Of a stretch of DNA of 64,000 bases, positions 15,785 to 24,022 are shown one piece after another (the first letter of the stretch is position 1; every line of letters starts with the position of its first letter). The stretch is from Actinopolyspora xinjiangensis (GTDB lineage: Bacteria > Actinomycetota > Actinomycetes > Mycobacteriales > Pseudonocardiaceae). Under the pieces are notes generated by a model. That model ran no database searches. It saw only the letters and a program-made list of their open reading frames with translations, and was not told the DNA's origin. Position numbers and translations under genes: made by a program. The stretch spans positions 143,697 through 207,696 of the forward strand of contig NZ_FNJR01000009.1 in NCBI RefSeq assembly GCF_900104475.1, written 5' to 3'.

Positions 15785-16258
15785 ATGGCCAATTTGATCG
15801 ATCTCTGCTTGTCCACTCTTTCCCGATGGGTACCGATCAGGAACGTCGATGTCCGAACTGGCTCAAGCCTCCGTGTGGGTTCTGCTGCTCGCCGCCGGGC
15901 TGATGCCACTGGCGATGCCACCGCGACCGTCACGGCGGAAATCCCACGACCAAGAGGAATAACCACTGACCGAACGTGGATCGCGGGCAGCGGTGAGGCC
16001 CAGTGGCACGCCTGCGAGCGGTTCGTCAGTCCGGGCACCACATCAGCGAGGGTCGACTGCGGACATGCCGTGCACGGTCCGCACGAACGCAGCAGCGGCT
16101 ACGACCCGCCCGAGCAACCGCACCGCTCGGTGTGCGGACCGTGCCTGCACGCGATCGACTACTTCCCACCACGCACCACTCCACGACGACGTGCGGTGCG
16201 ACAACAGCAGCAGCGGTCGGAGACCACCCTGCCCCACAGCGACCGCCCCGCTCCCTAG
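15785..16258 (+). CDS. Cys/His-motif hypothetical protein (start uncertain)
   Basis: The C-terminal two-thirds of this frame (from about 15968) reads as a real protein: AQWHACERFVSPG, ARVDCGHAVHGPH and HRSVCGPCLHAI, i.e. HxC, CGH and CxxC in the same order as the other small Cys proteins here. The only ATG in frame is at 15785, but that would overlap the better-supported 37-residue gene at 15849-15962 in another frame, so the true start may lie near 15960 at a non-standard codon. The 157-residue figure is a maximum. Confidence 0.45.
   Translation: MANLIDLCLSTLSRWVPIRNVDVRTGSSLRVGSAARRRADATGDATATVTAEIPRPRGITTDRTWIAGSGEAQWHACERFVSPGTTSARVDCGHAVHGPHERSSGYDPPEQPHRSVCGPCLHAIDYFPPRTTPRRRAVRQQQQRSETTLPHSDRPAP
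15849..15962 (+). CDS. 37-residue single-span membrane peptide
   Basis: The ATG at 15849 follows AGGAACGTCG. The peptide is MSELAQASVWVLLLAAGLMP, then LAMPPRPSRRKSHDQEE: one hydrophobic helix of about 16 residues and a basic-then-acidic tail that would face the cytoplasm. It lies between two small Cys proteins and the methyltransferase of the island. Function unknown. Confidence 0.55.
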   Translation: MSELAQASVWVLLLAAGLMPLAMPPRPSRRKSHDQEE

Positions 16259-16464
16259 AACGGAGTCGGCACCACACAGCGACCACCCGCCCCGACCTCA
16301 CGATCGGCGGCACAAATATGTCCTAAACAGACAGTCGATGAGCGCCGTTCTGGTCGGAACCGCCGCGTGCCGGGAAACGAGCTCTGGTAATCCCTCACTG
16401 ACCGGACACGCCCAGTGAGGACCGGACGGTTTCTGTACTGGAAGAACGTGAAGGAGTTATTCAC

Positions 16465-17703
16465 ATGGATGCGGAACGTGACATGGCTGGTGACGGTGTC
16501 GCGGAGGACGGCGCGCGACCCGAGGCGCTGCGTGCGGCCATGGTCGAGGAATTGCGCCAACTGGGAGCGGTGCGCAGCGATCCGGTCGAGCGGGCTTTCC
16601 GGGTGGTGCCTCGGCATCTGTTCTCCCCGGAGGAACCACTGATGAAGGCCTACGGGGTCAATCGGTCGGTGGTGGTCAAGCGGGACGACGACGGGATGGC
16701 ACTGTCGACCGTGTCGGCTCCCAGCATGCAGGCCGACATGCTGGAACAGACCGAGGTCCGGCCCGGTATGCGGGTGTTGGAGATCGGCTCCGGCGGGGTC
16801 AACGCGGCGATGCTCGCCGAACTCGTCGGCTCGGAGGGTCACGTGACCACGGTCGACATCGACGCGGACGTAACCGAGCGCGCCCGGCGCGGACTGGCCG
16901 AGTCCGGCTACGACCAGGTGAGGGTGGTCCGCGCCGACGCTGAACACGGCGTGGCCGACCAGGCGCCCTACGACCGGATTCTGGTCACCGTCGGGGTGTG
17001 GGACATCCCGCCCGCCTGGTTGGATCAGCTCGCCGAGGGCGGCAGGTTGATCGTCCCCCTTCGGTTGCGGGGAGTGATGCGGTCGATCGCGCTGGAACGC
17101 GCGGGCGACCGGTTGACCAGCCGGAGCGTGCACCCGTGCGGATTCGTGCCGGTGCAGGGGATGGGAGCCCGCGAGGAGCACGTGGCGCTGCTCGACGAGG
17201 ACGTGGCGCTGCGCTTCGACGAGCAGCAGCACCTCGACACCGCCGGGCTCAGCGAAGCGCTGACCACACCTCCTGAACAGCGGTGGTCGGGGATCACCGT
17301 CGGCTCCCAGGAGATGATCGACGACCTGACCCTGTGGCTGACGACCACGCTGCCCGGCTGCGGCATGTTGACCGCGAAACAGGCCGCCGTCGACCGCGGG
17401 CTCGTGGGACGTCCGGCCCGCCGGGGAGTTCCGGCAGCGGTTGACGGGAACAGCTTCGCCTACCGCGCCACGGTCCGCACCACCGAGGACGAGCGGATCG
17501 AGTTCGGCGTGTACGGCCACGGTCCTCGGGGCGGCGAACTCGCCGAGCAGCACGTCGACCTGATGCGCCAGTGGGACCGCCAGCACCGCCACGGCCCCGG
17601 CGCCGTCATCGAGGTCCGCCCCGCCCACACCCCCGATGAGCGGGTGAATCACGGGCTCGTGCTCGACAGGAACCACACCCGTGTCGTGATCTTCTGGCCC
17701 TGA
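16465..17703 (+). CDS. FxLD-system PIMT-like methyltransferase
   Basis: The 412-residue protein has an isoaspartyl-methyltransferase-like core: RVVPRHLFSPEE, TVSAPSMQADMLE (84-93, cf. PIMT SAPHMHA) and the SAM loop VLEIGSGGVNAAM (104-116). A private C-terminal domain (about 220-412) ends DRNHTRVVIFWP. This architecture matches methyltransferases found beside FxLD lanthipeptide precursors. PIMT homologues in ribosomal-peptide pathways act on Asp of the modified precursor; that role here is inferred. AAGGAG sits nine bases before the ATG. The precursor-like gene follows 62 bases later. No LanB or LanC homologue is present in the window. Confidence 0.82.
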   Translation: MDAERDMAGDGVAEDGARPEALRAAMVEELRQLGAVRSDPVERAFRVVPRHLFSPEEPLMKAYGVNRSVVVKRDDDGMALSTVSAPSMQADMLEQTEVRPGMRVLEIGSGGVNAAMLAELVGSEGHVTTVDIDADVTERARRGLAESGYDQVRVVRADAEHGVADQAPYDRILVTVGVWDIPPAWLDQLAEGGRLIVPLRLRGVMRSIALERAGDRLTSRSVHPCGFVPVQGMGAREEHVALLDEDVALRFDEQQHLDTAGLSEALTTPPEQRWSGITVGSQEMIDDLTLWLTTTLPGCGMLTAKQAAVDRGLVGRPARRGVPAAVDGNSFAYRATVRTTEDERIEFGVYGHGPRGGELAEQHVDLMRQWDRQHRHGPGAVIEVRPAHTPDERVNHGLVLDRNHTRVVIFWP

Positions 17704-17765
17704 CTCTTCCTGGTCAGGACCAGAAAACCGAAATATTCGAACACCACGAAAGGAGTGTGTCCGAC

Positions 17766-17927
17766 ATGTCCACACCCACCACCCTGGAGTCGTCGAGTAC
17801 CGAGCCGGACCCGGACTTCGACCTCGACGTCACCGTCGTCGCCGCCGCGAACCGCGCGGCAGGTCCCGCCACGGCCGCGACCGGTGGGGAAACGGGCGGA
17901 GATCCCGCTAGAGCGCGCGGTGCATGA
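17766..17927 (+). CDS. FxLD-type peptide precursor lacking Cys (degenerate)
   Basis: The 53-residue frame starts MSTPTTLESSSTEPDPDFDL and has the diagnostic FDLDVTVV (FxLD) leader motif, with GAAAGGAG ten bases upstream. Family cores normally contain several Cys plus Ser/Thr for lanthionine rings. Here the C-terminal part (AAANRAAGPATAATGG onward) has no Cys in this frame, nor do the alternative frames. Its last 20 bases overlap the end of the convergent acetyltransferase gene, suggesting the original core was lost by a junction event. Confidence 0.6.
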   Translation: MSTPTTLESSSTEPDPDFDLDVTVVAAANRAAGPATAATGGETGGDPARARGA

Positions 17928-18396
17928 TGTGCAGCCCGACGAAGCCCTTCTCGGGGTGCTCGAAGGCTTCCGGCACGGTGGTCAACACCTCGAAGCCCAG
18001 GGAGCGCCACAGCGCCACCGCTCCGGTGTTGGTCTCCACCACGGCGTTGAACTGCATCGCCCGGTAGCCGTCGGCGCGGGCCCGCTCGACCACGTGCCCG
18101 CCCAGCGCGCGGCCGTAGCCGCGCCCGGCGTGGGCCGGATCGACCATGAACGCCGCGTTGGCCACGTGCGCACCGGGCCCGTCGTGGTTGGGGTGGGTCT
18201 CGGCCGTGCCGACCACGGTCCCGTCCGCCTCGACGGCGACCACGGTCCGCCCCGGTGACAACCGCATCCATCCCGCGCGGGCGCTCGGTTCGGTGGTGTC
18301 GCGGTCCCAGCAGAACGTCTCCCCGGCGGAGATGATGTCGCGCATGAACCGCCAGATCGCGGGCCAGTCGTCGGCCGTCGCCTCCCTGATACGCAC
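17908..18396 (-). CDS. GNAT-family N-acetyltransferase
   Basis: The 162-residue protein (GTG start, RIREATADDWPAIWRFM; GGAGAGG upstream) shows the GNAT fold. VVAVEADGTVVGTAE is the beta-4 region, VDPAHAGRGYGRALGGHVVE holds the acetyl-CoA pyrophosphate loop (Q/R-x-x-G-x-G/A), and ETNTGAVALWRSLGFEV the C-terminal part. The acceptor is unknown. It converges on the FxLD precursor, with 20 bases of overlap. Confidence 0.85.
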   Translation of the reverse strand: MRIREATADDWPAIWRFMRDIISAGETFCWDRDTTEPSARAGWMRLSPGRTVVAVEADGTVVGTAETHPNHDGPGAHVANAAFMVDPAHAGRGYGRALGGHVVERARADGYRAMQFNAVVETNTGAVALWRSLGFEVLTTVPEAFEHPEKGFVGLHIMHRAL

Positions 18397-18480
18397 CCAA
18401 CCAGCCTCTCCGATGGAACGTCCCCGGAGCAATCGAGGCAGCGCACGGCGGCCGAGGAACGGCTTCCGCCCGGACTCCGG

Positions 18481-19152
18481 TCAGCCGGACAGTTCCGCCA
18501 GCACTCCGGGCAGCTCGTCGATGCGGTTCAGCCGCCGCCCGGCCAGCCGCAGCGCGTCCTCGGCCGGTGGGAAGTGCGGGTTCGGCACGGCGACGACGGT
18601 GGCACCGGCCGCCGCGGCCGAGCGCAGCCCGTTGGCCGAGTCCTCCACGGCCACGCACTCACCGGCCTCGACCCCGACCTCCTCGGCGGCGCGGAGGTAG
18701 ACGTCCGGGGCCGGTTTGCCCGCCCCGACCTGCTCGCTGGAGACCGTGTGGCGCACCACGTCGGTGAGGGCGCCGGTCTCCAGGAACGCGCCGATGATGC
18801 GCGGCGGGGCCGAGCTGGCGATGGCGACGGGGTACCGCTCGGCCACGGCCCGTACCGTCTCGACCGCGCCGGGCAGCACCGGTGGGTCAGTCGCGTAGTG
18901 CCGGGCCATCCGTTCGATGACCGTGTCCGCGGCTTCGGCGGGTGAGAGGCGAACGCCCAACCCGCTCACGAGGTACTCCGCCCACTCCGGGGTGCTCATC
19001 CCCATCATGTGCTCGCTGGCACCCTCGGTCCACCGCCCGCCGTGCTCCTCGGCGACCTCGCGCCGGATGCGGTCCCAGAGCTGCTCGGAGTCGACCAGCA
19101 CGCCGTCGAGGTCGAACAGCACCGCGCGCACACCATCACTAGCGATCGTCAC
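18481..19152 (-). CDS. HAD hydrolase, phosphoglycolate/beta-phosphoglucomutase-like
   Basis: The 223-residue protein starts at a GTG (TIASDGVRAVLFDLDGVLVDS) and has motif I DLDGV, a small helical cap, motif II AIASSAPPR, the Lys in GAGKPAPDVYL and motif III/IV VAVEDSANGLRSA. These place it in subfamily IA with beta-phosphoglucomutase and broad sugar phosphatases. The substrate is not predictable. The start is set by motif I distance; the ribosome site is weak. Confidence 0.88.
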   Translation of the reverse strand: MTIASDGVRAVLFDLDGVLVDSEQLWDRIRREVAEEHGGRWTEGASEHMMGMSTPEWAEYLVSGLGVRLSPAEAADTVIERMARHYATDPPVLPGAVETVRAVAERYPVAIASSAPPRIIGAFLETGALTDVVRHTVSSEQVGAGKPAPDVYLRAAEEVGVEAGECVAVEDSANGLRSAAAAGATVVAVPNPHFPPAEDALRLAGRRLNRIDELPGVLAELSG

Positions 19153-19352
19153 GCCACCGATGGTATGGCCGACCGGTCCCGATGGGCGCGGCCGGACTCG
19201 TGTCGCCCTCGTCCGACCACCCGGCATCGGCCCGCCGAGGAACCGGTGCTTCGGAAGCGCTGGTGATCTCCTCCCCGGCCGACGCCCGGGTTCCCGGAGT
19301 CGACGGTGAGTTCGCTCATTCCCGGTGGGCATCCCCCGCGAAAAAAGTTAGC

Positions 19353-19366
19353 ATTTCAAACGAAAT
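19353..19366. promoter_or_regulatory. Operator-like inverted repeat before the MFS gene
   Basis: ATTTCAAACGAAAT has perfect five-base arms and lies in an unusually AT-rich patch (AAAAAAGTTAGC before, ACTTTGTCTAG after), 30 bases upstream of the MFS start. It suits a small regulator such as MarR or TetR, but no regulator gene adjoins it. Confidence 0.4.
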
Positions 19367-19395
19367 ACTTTGTCTAGCCGAGGAGCGCGTAGTCC

Positions 19396-20619
19396 ATGAG
19401 CGGGTCCGAAGCCACCCGGTTGCGCGAGGTGTTCAAAGGACAGCCCAAGGCCGTCTGGATCACCGCCTTCGCGGCGGTCATCGCCTTCATGGGCATCGGC
19501 CTCGTCGACCCGATCCTTCGCTCCATAGCCGAGGCACTGCACGCGGGCCCCGAGCAGGTGACACTGCTGTTCTCGTCCTACCTGGGCGTGCAGGTGGTGG
19601 CCATGCTGATCACCGGCGCGTTCAGCGCGCGCTTCGGCGCGAAGCGCACCGTGGTAACCGGTCTCGTGCTCATCGTGCTCGCCACCCTGGCCTGCGCGCT
19701 CGCCGGTTCGGTGGTGCAACTGGTGGCGCTGCGAGCGGTGTGGGGGCTCGGCAACGCCCTGTTCATCGCGACGGCGCTCTCGGTGATCGTCGGCGCCGCC
19801 AGCGGTGGGCAGCAGGCGGCGATCCTGCTCTACGAGGCGGCGCTCGGCATCGGCCTGTCCACCGGCCCGCTACTCGGCGCGCTGCTCGGCAACATCTCCT
19901 GGCGGGGACCGTTCGCCGGAACCGCCGTCCTGATGGCCGTGGCCCTGATCCTGTCCGTGGGCTTTCTGCCCTCCGACAGCGGCGGTCGCGGCGAGCCGGT
20001 CGGACTGCTCGACCCGCTGCGCGCGCTGCGGCACGGTGCGCTGCTGCGCACCTCGGTCGGATCCGCGCTGTACACGGCGGCGTTCTTCACCGTGCTGGCG
20101 TGGTCGCCGTTCGTGCTGGAGTACGGCGCGATAGCCGTGGGGCTGATCTTCTTCGGCTGGGGCGTGTGCGTTGCCTTCGCCGGTGTCGTACTGGCCCCCA
20201 GGCTGGCGAACCGCTTCGGCGAGCTGGGCGGCACGGTGCTGGCCGTGCTGCTCTACGCGGTGCTGCTGTTGATCATGACCGTCGACAGCAAGGCGGTGCT
20301 GATCGTGGGCATCGTGGTCAGCGGCCTCGTGTCCGGGCTGCTCAACACCCTGTTCACCGGCAGCGCCATGAGCGTAAGCAGGGCTCCACGCCCGGTCGCC
20401 AGCGCGGGGTACAACTTCTGCCGCTGGCTCGGCGGCGCGCTGGCCGCGACGCTCGTCAGCCACATCGCCACCTGGCTGGACTGGCCCAGGGCACCGTTCG
20501 CCGTGGGCGCGGTGGCCTGCCTGGTCGCAGCCGGGCTGCTCGCGGTCGGGCTGCGCTCGGGACGTGCCGATCCGCACCGGGTGCCGGAGGAGGCCGCGGT
20601 GGTCGGCGAGGAGTTCTGA
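19396..20619 (+). CDS. MFS transporter
   Basis: The 407-residue protein has about 12 membrane helices. Loop 2-3 reads SARFGAKRTVVTGL (the MFS motif A region), TM4 contains RAVWGLGNALFIATAL, and TM5 LLYEAALGIGLSTGPLLGALLG, the motif C typical of drug/H+ antiporters. It is probably an exporter. AGGAGCG precedes the ATG. An operator-like inverted repeat lies just upstream. Confidence 0.87.
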   Translation: MSGSEATRLREVFKGQPKAVWITAFAAVIAFMGIGLVDPILRSIAEALHAGPEQVTLLFSSYLGVQVVAMLITGAFSARFGAKRTVVTGLVLIVLATLACALAGSVVQLVALRAVWGLGNALFIATALSVIVGAASGGQQAAILLYEAALGIGLSTGPLLGALLGNISWRGPFAGTAVLMAVALILSVGFLPSDSGGRGEPVGLLDPLRALRHGALLRTSVGSALYTAAFFTVLAWSPFVLEYGAIAVGLIFFGWGVCVAFAGVVLAPRLANRFGELGGTVLAVLLYAVLLLIMTVDSKAVLIVGIVVSGLVSGLLNTLFTGSAMSVSRAPRPVASAGYNFCRWLGGALAATLVSHIATWLDWPRAPFAVGAVACLVAAGLLAVGLRSGRADPHRVPEEAAVVGEEF

Positions 20620-20800
20620 GTCCCACAGCCAACGGAGCACGCCAGCGGCACGGGAGTCCACAACGGATCGACCAGGCCTCGCCACGAAACAGCGGGATAA
20701 ACTCTGGGTGATCGTCGGCCACACAAACCTCCGATCGTGCGATGATCATTTCACCGTTACGCATGATTCTGGTTCGACTCACCGTCACGAATTTTCCCGT

Positions 20801-20835
20801 TGTTCACATTCAGTCAGCCGGAGCATCGCCTGCCG
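20801..20835 (+). promoter_or_regulatory. Possible PHO-box-like direct repeats before phoX
   Basis: GTTCACATTCA at 20812-20822 resembles the 11-base PhoP direct-repeat unit of streptomycetes, and the next unit, GTCAGCCGGAG, is a poor match. A further GTTCGACTCAC lies upstream at 20772. PhoX genes are usually under PhoR-PhoP, so the site is plausible but weak. Confidence 0.3.
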
Positions 20836-20884
20836 CGCATAGTGTCGGCACGTCCCACTGACAGAAGCCGTGGAAAGGCAGGAA

Positions 20885-22990
20885 ATGTCGGCCAACTCAG
20901 CCGAACCACGCGTGCTCCCACTCCCGCTGCTGAACCACTTCTCCGCGAGCCGTTCCGCCGTGACCTGCGAATACCGCTGCGGCAACGCCTGCGCCCACGA
21001 CGCGCCGAACGAGTCCGACAACAGCTACTTCGGCGACGTGGTGCGGCGGGTCATGGACAGACGCGGCGCGCTGCGCGCGGGCGCGGTGCTGTCCGTGGCG
21101 GCCGGCGTGACCGCCGCGGCGGGCGGCACCGCGGCGGCACGACCGGGCCGGGGCCACGGCAACGGGCACGGCCACGGTCATGGCCACGGCGGCCACACCG
21201 CCGTCGGCACCGACTTCGACCCGGTGCAGCCGAACACCCGGGACAGCGTGGTCATCCCCGACGGCTACGAGCAGCAGGTGGTCATCAGGTGGGGAGACCC
21301 CGTCCTCGCCTCGGCCCCGGAGTTCGACTTCCGGAACCAGACCCCCGAAGCCCAGCAGCTGCAGTTCGGCTACAACAACGACTTCGCCGGACTGATCCCG
21401 CTGGACCGCGCCGGAATCCACAACCTGCTGGTGGTCAACCACGAGTACACCAGCGAAACGCACATGTTCGCCGACTACGACCCGGACAACCCCACCGAAC
21501 AGCAGGTGCGGACCGCCTGGGCCGCGCACGGCATGTCCGTCCTGCTGGTCAGGCGCGATCCGGCACGCGGCGGACTCACCCCGCTCCCGAGCTGGTACAG
21601 CAGGCGGATCACGCTGCGCACCGAGTTCGAGATGCGCGGCCCCGCCGCGGGCAGCGACCTGCTCAAGACCTCCGAGGACCCCAGCGGAAAGCGGGTGCTG
21701 GGGACCCAGAACAACTGCGCCGGGGGCGTCACCCCCTGGGGGACCGTGCTCTCCGGCGAGGAGAACTTCCACCAGTACTTCGCCAACGCCGACCTGGTCA
21801 GTGACCCGCTGACCAGGGAACGGATGCGGCGCTACGGCGTCGGCACCGGCAGCAGCACCCGAAAGTGGGAGCGCTTCGAGAAACGCTGGGACGCCGGCCG
21901 GGAACCGAACGAGTCGAACCGGTTCGGCTGGATCGTGGAGGTGGACCCGCACGACCCCGACTCGACCCCGGTCAAGCACACCGCGCTGGGGCGTTTCAAG
22001 CACGAGGGCGCCACCGTGCGCACCACCGAGGACGGCCGGGTGGCCGTCTACATGGGAGACGACGAACGGTTCGACTACATCTACAAGTTCGTCTCCAGCG
22101 GCAGGATGAAGAACGGCCGCAGCGCCCACGCGCGCAGGCACAACATGTCGCTGCTCGACCACGGCACCCTCTACGTGGCACGGTTCTCCGGCGACAGCCC
22201 CGCCTCCGAGATAGACGGCAGCGGCGAGCCGCCCTCCGACGGCGAGTTCGACGGCAGCGGTGAGTGGCTGCCGCTGGCCACCGGCGACACCTCCCACGTC
22301 CCGGGGTTCACCGCCGAGGAGGTCTACGTGTTCACCCGGCTCGCGGCCGACCGGGTCGGGGCGACCAAGATGGACCGCCCGGAGGACATCGAACCGAACC
22401 CCACCAACGGGCGGATCTACTGCGCGCTGACCAACAACTCCAACCGCGGGGCGGCGGGCCACGCACCGGTCGACGAGGCCAACCCCCGGATCGGCAACAA
22501 GCACGGTCACGTGATGGAGATCCGCGAGGACCACGACGATCCGACCTCGACCCGCATGTCCTGGGGACTGCTGCTGGTCTGCGGCGACCCGGAGGACGCG
22601 GGGACCTACTACGGCGGTTTCGACAAGGACCAGGTCAGCCCGATCTCCTGCCCCGACAACGTGGCGTTCGACCGGCACGGCAACCTGTGGATCGCCACGG
22701 ACGGCAACGAGCTCGGCTCCCACGACGGCCTGTTCGCGGTACCGGTGAGCGGCTCGGAGCGGGGGCACGTCAAGCAGTTCCTGACCGTGCCCAACGGCGC
22801 CGAGACCTGCGGGCCGATCATCACCGACGACCTCGTTACCGTCTGCGTCCAGCACCCCGGTGACAACGGTTCCGGGCCGGAGAACCCCGGCTCGCACTGG
22901 CCGGACGGCGGCGACTCCCAGCCGAGGCCCTCGCTGGTGGCGGTGTGGCGCAGCCACGGTCACCGCGTCGGGGAGATCGGACGCCGCTGA
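20885..22990 (+). CDS. phoX: PhoX-family alkaline phosphatase (DUF839), Tat-exported
   Basis: The 701-residue protein has the long N-terminus typical of PhoX (LPLPLLNHFSASRSA, then a Cys-containing stretch). A twin-arginine region follows (DRRGALRAG, Arg59-Arg60) with a hydrophobic Ala/Val segment, and then a His/Gly-rich run (about 89-105) that may bind metal. The catalytic domain shows NNDFAGLIPL, VVNHEYTSETHMF, NNCAGGVTPWGTVLSGEENFHQYF, GRFKHEGATV, YMGDDERFDYIYKFVS and RPEDIEPNP. PhoX is a Ca/Fe phosphomonoesterase. The ATG at 20885 has GGCAGGA just upstream. A perfect hairpin follows the gene. Confidence 0.88.
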   Translation: MSANSAEPRVLPLPLLNHFSASRSAVTCEYRCGNACAHDAPNESDNSYFGDVVRRVMDRRGALRAGAVLSVAAGVTAAAGGTAAARPGRGHGNGHGHGHGHGGHTAVGTDFDPVQPNTRDSVVIPDGYEQQVVIRWGDPVLASAPEFDFRNQTPEAQQLQFGYNNDFAGLIPLDRAGIHNLLVVNHEYTSETHMFADYDPDNPTEQQVRTAWAAHGMSVLLVRRDPARGGLTPLPSWYSRRITLRTEFEMRGPAAGSDLLKTSEDPSGKRVLGTQNNCAGGVTPWGTVLSGEENFHQYFANADLVSDPLTRERMRRYGVGTGSSTRKWERFEKRWDAGREPNESNRFGWIVEVDPHDPDSTPVKHTALGRFKHEGATVRTTEDGRVAVYMGDDERFDYIYKFVSSGRMKNGRSAHARRHNMSLLDHGTLYVARFSGDSPASEIDGSGEPPSDGEFDGSGEWLPLATGDTSHVPGFTAEEVYVFTRLAADRVGATKMDRPEDIEPNPTNGRIYCALTNNSNRGAAGHAPVDEANPRIGNKHGHVMEIREDHDDPTSTRMSWGLLLVCGDPEDAGTYYGGFDKDQVSPISCPDNVAFDRHGNLWIATDGNELGSHDGLFAVPVSGSERGHVKQFLTVPNGAETCGPIITDDLVTVCVQHPGDNGSGPENPGSHWPDGGDSQPRPSLVAVWRSHGHRVGEIGRR

Positions 22991-23062
22991 ACCACGGGTG
23001 GTGAGCGAACCGACACACAACCGAGTCCCCAGCCGGGCCGGTGACGGGAACGCGGCAACCGA

Positions 23063-23100
23063 CCGGCCGTGCCGGGGCCAGAACGCCCCGGCACGGCCGG
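23063..23100 (+). terminator. Strong hairpin after phoX
   Basis: A perfect 16-base-pair GC-rich stem (23063-23078 with 23085-23100) closes a six-base loop. There is no T-run, as is common for actinobacterial terminators. It lies between phoX and the SDR gene, both forward. Confidence 0.7.
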
Positions 23101-23143
23101 GGGACGCGGTGCCCACACCGGTGGCGGCGCTACCGTAATCGGG

Positions 23144-23830
23144 ATGACTTCACGACCGATCGCACTGGTCACGGGCGCCTCACGCGGGGTGGGCGCGGCC
23201 GTGGCCCACCAGCTCTCCGAATCCCACGACGTTCTCCTCGGCGGCCGTGACGAGGAAGCGCTGCGCGGGATCGCGGCGGACCTCCCCGGCGCGAGTCCTT
23301 GGCCCGCCGAACTCACCGACTACGAGGGAATAGCCGCGGCCGCGGCCGGGATCGAGAAGCTCGACGTGCTCGTGCACAGCGCGGGGATGGTCGAGCTCGG
23401 CTCGGTCTCCGAGACCGGGGTCGACTCCTGGCGGCGCACCTTCGAGCTGAACCTGTTCGCCGTCACCGAGCTGACCAGGACACTGCTCCCCGCGCTGCGG
23501 GCCGCCTCGGGCCACGTGGTGCTGATCAATTCCGGCGCGGGCATGGCCGCCAAGCCGAACTGGGGCTCCTACGCGGCCAGCAAGTTCGCGCTGCGCGCCT
23601 ACGCCGACGTGCTGCGTGGCGAGGAAGCCCAGAACGGCATCCGGGTGACCTCGGTGTTCCCGGGACGCGTCGCGACCGACATGCAGCGCGAGGTGCGCGA
23701 GTCCGAGGGCGGCTCGTTCGACCCGGAGCACTACCTGCGACCGGAGTCGGTCGCCGAGACGGTGGTCTCCAGCGTGCGCGCCGGGGACGACGCGCACATG
23801 ACGGAGATAGTGCTCCGGCCGAACGGCTGA
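23144..23830 (+). CDS. Short-chain dehydrogenase/reductase
   Basis: The 228-residue SDR starts MTSRPIALVTGASRGVG (TGxxxGxG cofactor loop) and keeps HSAGMVELG (NAG equivalent), the catalytic Ser in VLINSGAG and YAASK (Tyr-x3-Lys). Arg residues after the second strand (GGRDEEAL) favour NADPH. It is short and cytosolic; the substrate is unknown. The ATG is 44 bases after the phoX hairpin with a weak ribosome site, so it may be nearly leaderless. Confidence 0.9.
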   Translation: MTSRPIALVTGASRGVGAAVAHQLSESHDVLLGGRDEEALRGIAADLPGASPWPAELTDYEGIAAAAAGIEKLDVLVHSAGMVELGSVSETGVDSWRRTFELNLFAVTELTRTLLPALRAASGHVVLINSGAGMAAKPNWGSYAASKFALRAYADVLRGEEAQNGIRVTSVFPGRVATDMQREVRESEGGSFDPEHYLRPESVAETVVSSVRAGDDAHMTEIVLRPNG

Positions 23831-24022
23831 CCGGCATCCCCCGGTCGGCGAGCGGTGCGGCGCCCCGGCGTCGAGCGGCCACCCACGAGGCCCCGTTCCG
23901 CCGAGGCACCGCGCGGCCCCTGTGGGGCGGCCGGAGTTCGACGCCTCCACGACCAGTGGCGAGGGTTCCCCAGGGGCCCGCCGCCGCGACCTACCCGAAC
24001 CGGCCCCTCCGGAGAGCTCGCC

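Noticed and set aside
20897-23116. A 739-codon reverse open frame across phoX
   Set aside because: Antisense shadow of phoX with low-complexity Val/Arg/Gly product; the phoX motifs are unmistakable on the forward strand.
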